DNA from: Aquitalea magnusonii
GTDB taxonomy: Bacteria; Pseudomonadota; Gammaproteobacteria; Burkholderiales; Chromobacteriaceae
Assembly (NCBI RefSeq): GCF_003202035.1
Contig: NZ_QJKC01000001.1
Span: forward strand, 9,114-73,113
Direction: 5' to 3'
Length of the DNA: 64,000 bases
A program made the translations under genes and the position numbers. Below the pieces are notes generated by a model that was not told the origin of the DNA, made no database searches, and saw only the letters and a list, made by a program, of their open reading frames with translations. Positions 61,466 to 64,000 of the stretch are shown piece by piece (the first letter of the stretch is position 1; each line of letters opens with the position of its first letter).

Positions 61466-61942
61466 CTAAGTATGGCTGGCGGGTGCGGTGGATGGCGGGT
61501 GGCGGCTGCGCAATCTGGGGTCGAGCGGGGCGCTGATGATGTCGACGATCTTGCAGAAAGAAGCGTCCGGATGGCGCGGGTTAAGCAGGTAGTTGCAGCC
61601 ATCCACCACCAGCGCGCTGGGGACGCTCAGTACTGCGGAAGGCGCGCTGGCCAGCCAGTCGTCGCCCATGGCCTGGCTTAGCTCGGCGTGCTGTCGCCAG
61701 TCGGCCTCCAGCACGGTTTCGTCCAGCTGCATCACGCAATGCTCGGGAATGGATACTTTTAGCAGCTGAAAGCCGGGCGGCAGGCTGGGCAGTTCGCTGT
61801 GTACCAGCATTTCCAGCATGGCGCTGGCAGCGTGGTCGGCCAGGTAGACCACCGGCTGACCGGCGCTATGCCAGCGCCCCCCCACCAGCAGGCCGCCCAG
61901 ACCGTGCAGGTCGGCGTAATTGCTGATGCGCCAGGCGATCAC
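61466..61942 (-). CDS. RES-domain toxin
   Basis: 158 aa from a GTG start. RES-domain features: WRISNYAD at the start, GGRWHSAGQPVVYLADHAASAMLEMLVH with the conserved Arg, Tyr and Glu, and ALVVDGCNYLLNPRHPDA near 115 with the conserved serine region replaced around it. RES toxins of RES-Xre modules degrade NAD+. Its start overlaps the antitoxin stop by four bases (GTGA), the usual antitoxin-first order. Confidence 0.88.
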   Translation of the reverse strand: MIAWRISNYADLHGLGGLLVGGRWHSAGQPVVYLADHAASAMLEMLVHSELPSLPPGFQLLKVSIPEHCVMQLDETVLEADWRQHAELSQAMGDDWLASAPSAVLSVPSALVVDGCNYLLNPRHPDASFCKIVDIISAPLDPRLRSRHPPSTAPASHT

Positions 61943-62412
61943 GCCACATAGCCCTCATCGATCTGCAACAGCAAGGCTTCCACCAGTCGTGCGCCCTGTT
62001 CGGTACGGGCGGTGTCCAGTGGCGAGGCGCCAGCGAAGCGTTGCAGCGGCTGGCGCAGCCAGGCGGTGGCAATCTCCTGTTCGCCCAGTACCTGCTCGGC
62101 CAGCAACAGCAGATTGGCCAGGCGCACGCCGCGCTCGGATTCGTCGCGGCTGAGCTGCTCACCCTTGCGGATGCGGTGGCTGAGCGTGCGCTCGGGGATG
62201 ACAAAGCTCAGCTCGCTGCGGCTGAGCCCGGCCTTGCCCAGATTGGTGATCAGCGAGGTGGAGAGCCCGTCGGCCACCGAGTTGGCCAGCTCCAGCTCGC
62301 TGTGCAGCGGTTGGCCCAGCAGTTTTGCCAGGCCGTCCAGCTGCAGGCCACCCTTGCGCCGCGGCGGCGGCGGGGTGGTCTTGCTCCGTGGGGTAAAGCG
62401 GCTGGCTTCCAT
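61939..62412 (-). CDS. Xre/MbcA/ParS-type antitoxin
   Basis: 157 aa. The central Xre-like fold (GLSRSELSFVIPERTLSHRIRKGEQLSRDES) and the C-terminal MbcA/ParS/Xre toxin-binding domain (NLLLLAEQVLGEQEIATAWLRQP) are clear. The pair with the RES gene forms a type II toxin-antitoxin module. I chose ATG 62412, which has GGAG seven bases upstream; ATG 62424 is also possible. Confidence 0.9.
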   Translation of the reverse strand: MEASRFTPRSKTTPPPPRRKGGLQLDGLAKLLGQPLHSELELANSVADGLSTSLITNLGKAGLSRSELSFVIPERTLSHRIRKGEQLSRDESERGVRLANLLLLAEQVLGEQEIATAWLRQPLQRFAGASPLDTARTEQGARLVEALLLQIDEGYVA

Positions 62413-62484
62413 GGCAGGCTCCATTGTCGGCAAATTGCCATTACAGTATCGGCATTTTGCCGGAGCAAGACAAGCTGCCGGCGT

Positions 62485-63300
62485 TCAGTCGGGCTGGCGC
62501 AGCACGGCAGGGTTGTCCGGCTTGTCGTGGGCGATGCCCAGCAGGCTGGCCATCAGCCCGCACAGCTCCACCTGGCGGACGCGGGCGGTACTGTCATGGC
62601 AAAAGCGCGAGCCCAGCAGGTAGAGGGGCACCAGTCTTTCCTCGGGCAACACGCCACCGTGGCTGCGGTCGGCATTCATGCCGTGGTCGCTGGTGACCAG
62701 CACCTGGTAGTCCTCGGCCAGCCACTGCGGCAGATACTGCGACAACAGCTTGTCGTGGTAGCGGGCGGCATTGCGGTATTCCATGCTGTCACCACCAAAG
62801 CGGTGGCCGGCATCGTCCACGCCCATGGGGTGAATCAGCAGGAAATCCGGATCATGGCGGCGGCGCAGCAGTTCGCCATCGATATACAGGTGATCGTCCG
62901 GGTAGTGGTCCAGATGGTAGAACAGGCCATGCTGGATGGGCAGGCTTGCATCATCGGTCAGGCGGTCGCGCACGGCATCATAAGGCGCGCGGTTGTAAAG
63001 CTCGCTGATCCAGTGATAGGCCGCGGCAGCGGTGCGCAGCCCGGCGGCGCGGGCCAGGCTGAAAATGCTCTGCTCGGTGGACAGCCGCACCACATCGTTA
63101 TGCACCACGCCGCTGGCGATGGGGGGAACGCCGGTGAGTATGCATTCGTACAGCGGGCGCGACAGCGAGGGCAGTTCGCAGCGCAGCTGATGCAGGCTGG
63201 CCAGGCCGGCCTCGCACAGTCCCTGCAGATAACCCATGCCGTCATGGCCGGCCTGCCAGCCCAATCCGTCCACCACCACCAGAATCACCTTGTTGCGCAT
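62485..63300 (-). CDS. alkaline-phosphatase-superfamily phosphodiesterase/nucleotide pyrophosphatase
   Basis: 271 aa. Metal motifs: VVDGLG near 8-13, PSLSRPLYECILTG with the nucleophile serine/threonine region, GVDDAGH near 160, TSDHGMN near 205 and SHGGV. Such proteins cleave phosphodiesters or phosphonates. No signal peptide. The ATG at 63300 has GGAGG six bases upstream; the longer frame to 63684 covers the HD-GYP gene and is rejected. Confidence 0.85.
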   Translation of the reverse strand: MRNKVILVVVDGLGWQAGHDGMGYLQGLCEAGLASLHQLRCELPSLSRPLYECILTGVPPIASGVVHNDVVRLSTEQSIFSLARAAGLRTAAAAYHWISELYNRAPYDAVRDRLTDDASLPIQHGLFYHLDHYPDDHLYIDGELLRRRHDPDFLLIHPMGVDDAGHRFGGDSMEYRNAARYHDKLLSQYLPQWLAEDYQVLVTSDHGMNADRSHGGVLPEERLVPLYLLGSRFCHDSTARVRQVELCGLMASLLGIAHDKPDNPAVLRQPD

Positions 63301-63418
63301 CTTGCCTCCGCTTGCCGCCGGCGCAGGCCGGATTGCTGCCAGCTGCGCCACAAAATCAGCAATAGTGCCATGTTTCGATGACAGCCTGGTGATGTTCGCT
63401 GGCACCTGGCCTGATAGG

Positions 63419-64000
63419 CTAGCTGGTGCTTTCCGCGTAGCGGGACTGGATGGCTTCGACCTCCGGCACGATGCGCAGGAAGGTGCTGACCAGGTGGGGA
63501 TCGAAATGCAGGCCGCTTTGCTGTTGCAGATAGTCGAGCGCTGCCTGTTGCGACCATGCCGGCTTGTAGGGGCGGGTGGAAACCAGGGCGTCGTACACAT
63601 CGCAAATGGCGGCAATGCGGCCTTCCAGCGGAATTTCCTCCCCGCACAGCCCGGCAGGGTAGCCGCTGCCATCCCATTTTTCATGGTGGGTCAGGGCAAT
63701 GCGGCGCGCCATGCGGATGACCAGGGCCGGATGCTCGGGAATGATGGTGCCGCCGATGCGCGGGTGCTCGCGCATGATCTGGCTTTCGTTGTCGTCCAGG
63801 CGGCCGGGCTTGAGCAGGATGCGGTCCGGCACGCCGATCTTGCCCACATCGTGCAAGGGACTGGCCATGCGCAGCGCATGGGCCCAGGTGGCGTCCTTGC
63901 CCAGTGCCAGCGCCATCTGCTCGCACATCTTGCTCATGCGGGTAATGTGCTTGCCGGTTTCGTTGTCACGGTATTCGCCGGCGCGGGCCAGGCTGAGGGT
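63419..64000 (-). CDS. HD-GYP domain c-di-GMP phosphodiesterase (partial)
   Basis: The C-terminal 194 codons are in the window; the start lies beyond 64000. The HD-GYP signature is complete: ETGKHITRM, SPLHDVGKIGVPD, the EHPRIGG histidine, LTHHEKWDGSGYPAGLCGEEIPLEGRIAAICDVYDAL. Enzymes of this kind hydrolyse c-di-GMP to GMP and are usually coupled to receiver domains, which may lie to the right. Confidence 0.93.
   Translation of the reverse strand, partial: TLSLARAGEYRDNETGKHITRMSKMCEQMALALGKDATWAHALRMASPLHDVGKIGVPDRILLKPGRLDDNESQIMREHPRIGGTIIPEHPALVIRMARRIALTHHEKWDGSGYPAGLCGEEIPLEGRIAAICDVYDALVSTRPYKPAWSQQAALDYLQQQSGLHFDPHLVSTFLRIVPEVEAIQSRYAESTS

Overview
The window is high-GC, densely packed DNA of a Gram-negative betaproteobacterium. 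The gene content (type I-F CRISPR-Cas, malonate decarboxylase with MadLM, lipBA, IlvA, a DSF synthase and many c-di-GMP enzymes) looks most like Neisseriales/Chromobacteriaceae, but that assignment is inferred from content and style, not from a marker gene.

Layout. 1-2.2 kb: the 3' end of a sigma-54 (NtrC/DctD-type) regulator, a membrane diguanylate cyclase, and a second, 5'-decayed copy of the same regulator 3' end; 130 bp of the two copies are identical. A lone CRISPR-repeat-like sequence lies at the decayed boundary. 2.2-15.3 kb: a BRO-N-like gene, a 57-repeat I-F array, its leader, and cas6f-cas7f-cas5f-cas8f-cas2/3-cas1, all transcribed leftward. 15.4-16.8 kb: a methyltransferase and a YbaK-type deacylase. 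16.9-20.4 kb: a leftward three-gene cluster joining an SdhB/FrdB-like Fe-S protein, an SdhA/FrdA-like flavoprotein and a NuoF-like NADH/FMN subunit with no membrane anchor; an AEC-family carrier diverges from it. 22-26 kb: a GntR regulator divergent from SDR, APH-type kinase and class-III PLP enzyme genes, resembling a kinase plus phospho-lyase pathway for a hydroxylated amine. 26-34.7 kb: a complete malonate decarboxylase locus (mdcABCDE, madLM, mdcGH, mdcR). 35-40 kb: an RpfF/RpfR fatty-acid signalling pair, a candidate small RNA, a degenerate EAL protein and an EAL phosphodiesterase whose frame is broken at a 5-bp tandem repeat. 40-52 kb: housekeeping genes (gph, ilvA, dacC, ybeD, lipB, lipA, tRNA-Tyr, GST, TauE/SafE, LysR, csp). 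52-57 kb: a PLD-type nuclease and sbcDC. 57-64 kb: a hydrolase, an AraC regulator with LysE exporter, an exported catalase, an Xre/RES toxin-antitoxin pair, an alkaline-phosphatase-superfamily enzyme and the end of an HD-GYP gene.

Functional threads. (1) Phage defence: a structurally complete I-F system whose spacers include one repeated spacer that reads like a P2-type tail-tube gene and one that reads like a phage integrase. (2) c-di-GMP signalling: GGDEF, RpfR (PAS-GGDEF-EAL), a degenerate EAL protein, an EAL protein and an HD-GYP protein in 64 kb, with RpfF able to supply the ligand for RpfR. (3) Carbon and redox metabolism: malonate use next to an unusual soluble NADH-linked fumarate-reductase-like complex. 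The best candidates for something undescribed are that NuoF/FrdA/FrdB-like complex, the BRO-N-like protein at the array's distal end, the slippage-type frameshift in the EAL gene, and the small RNA candidate with a CCUCCUCC motif.
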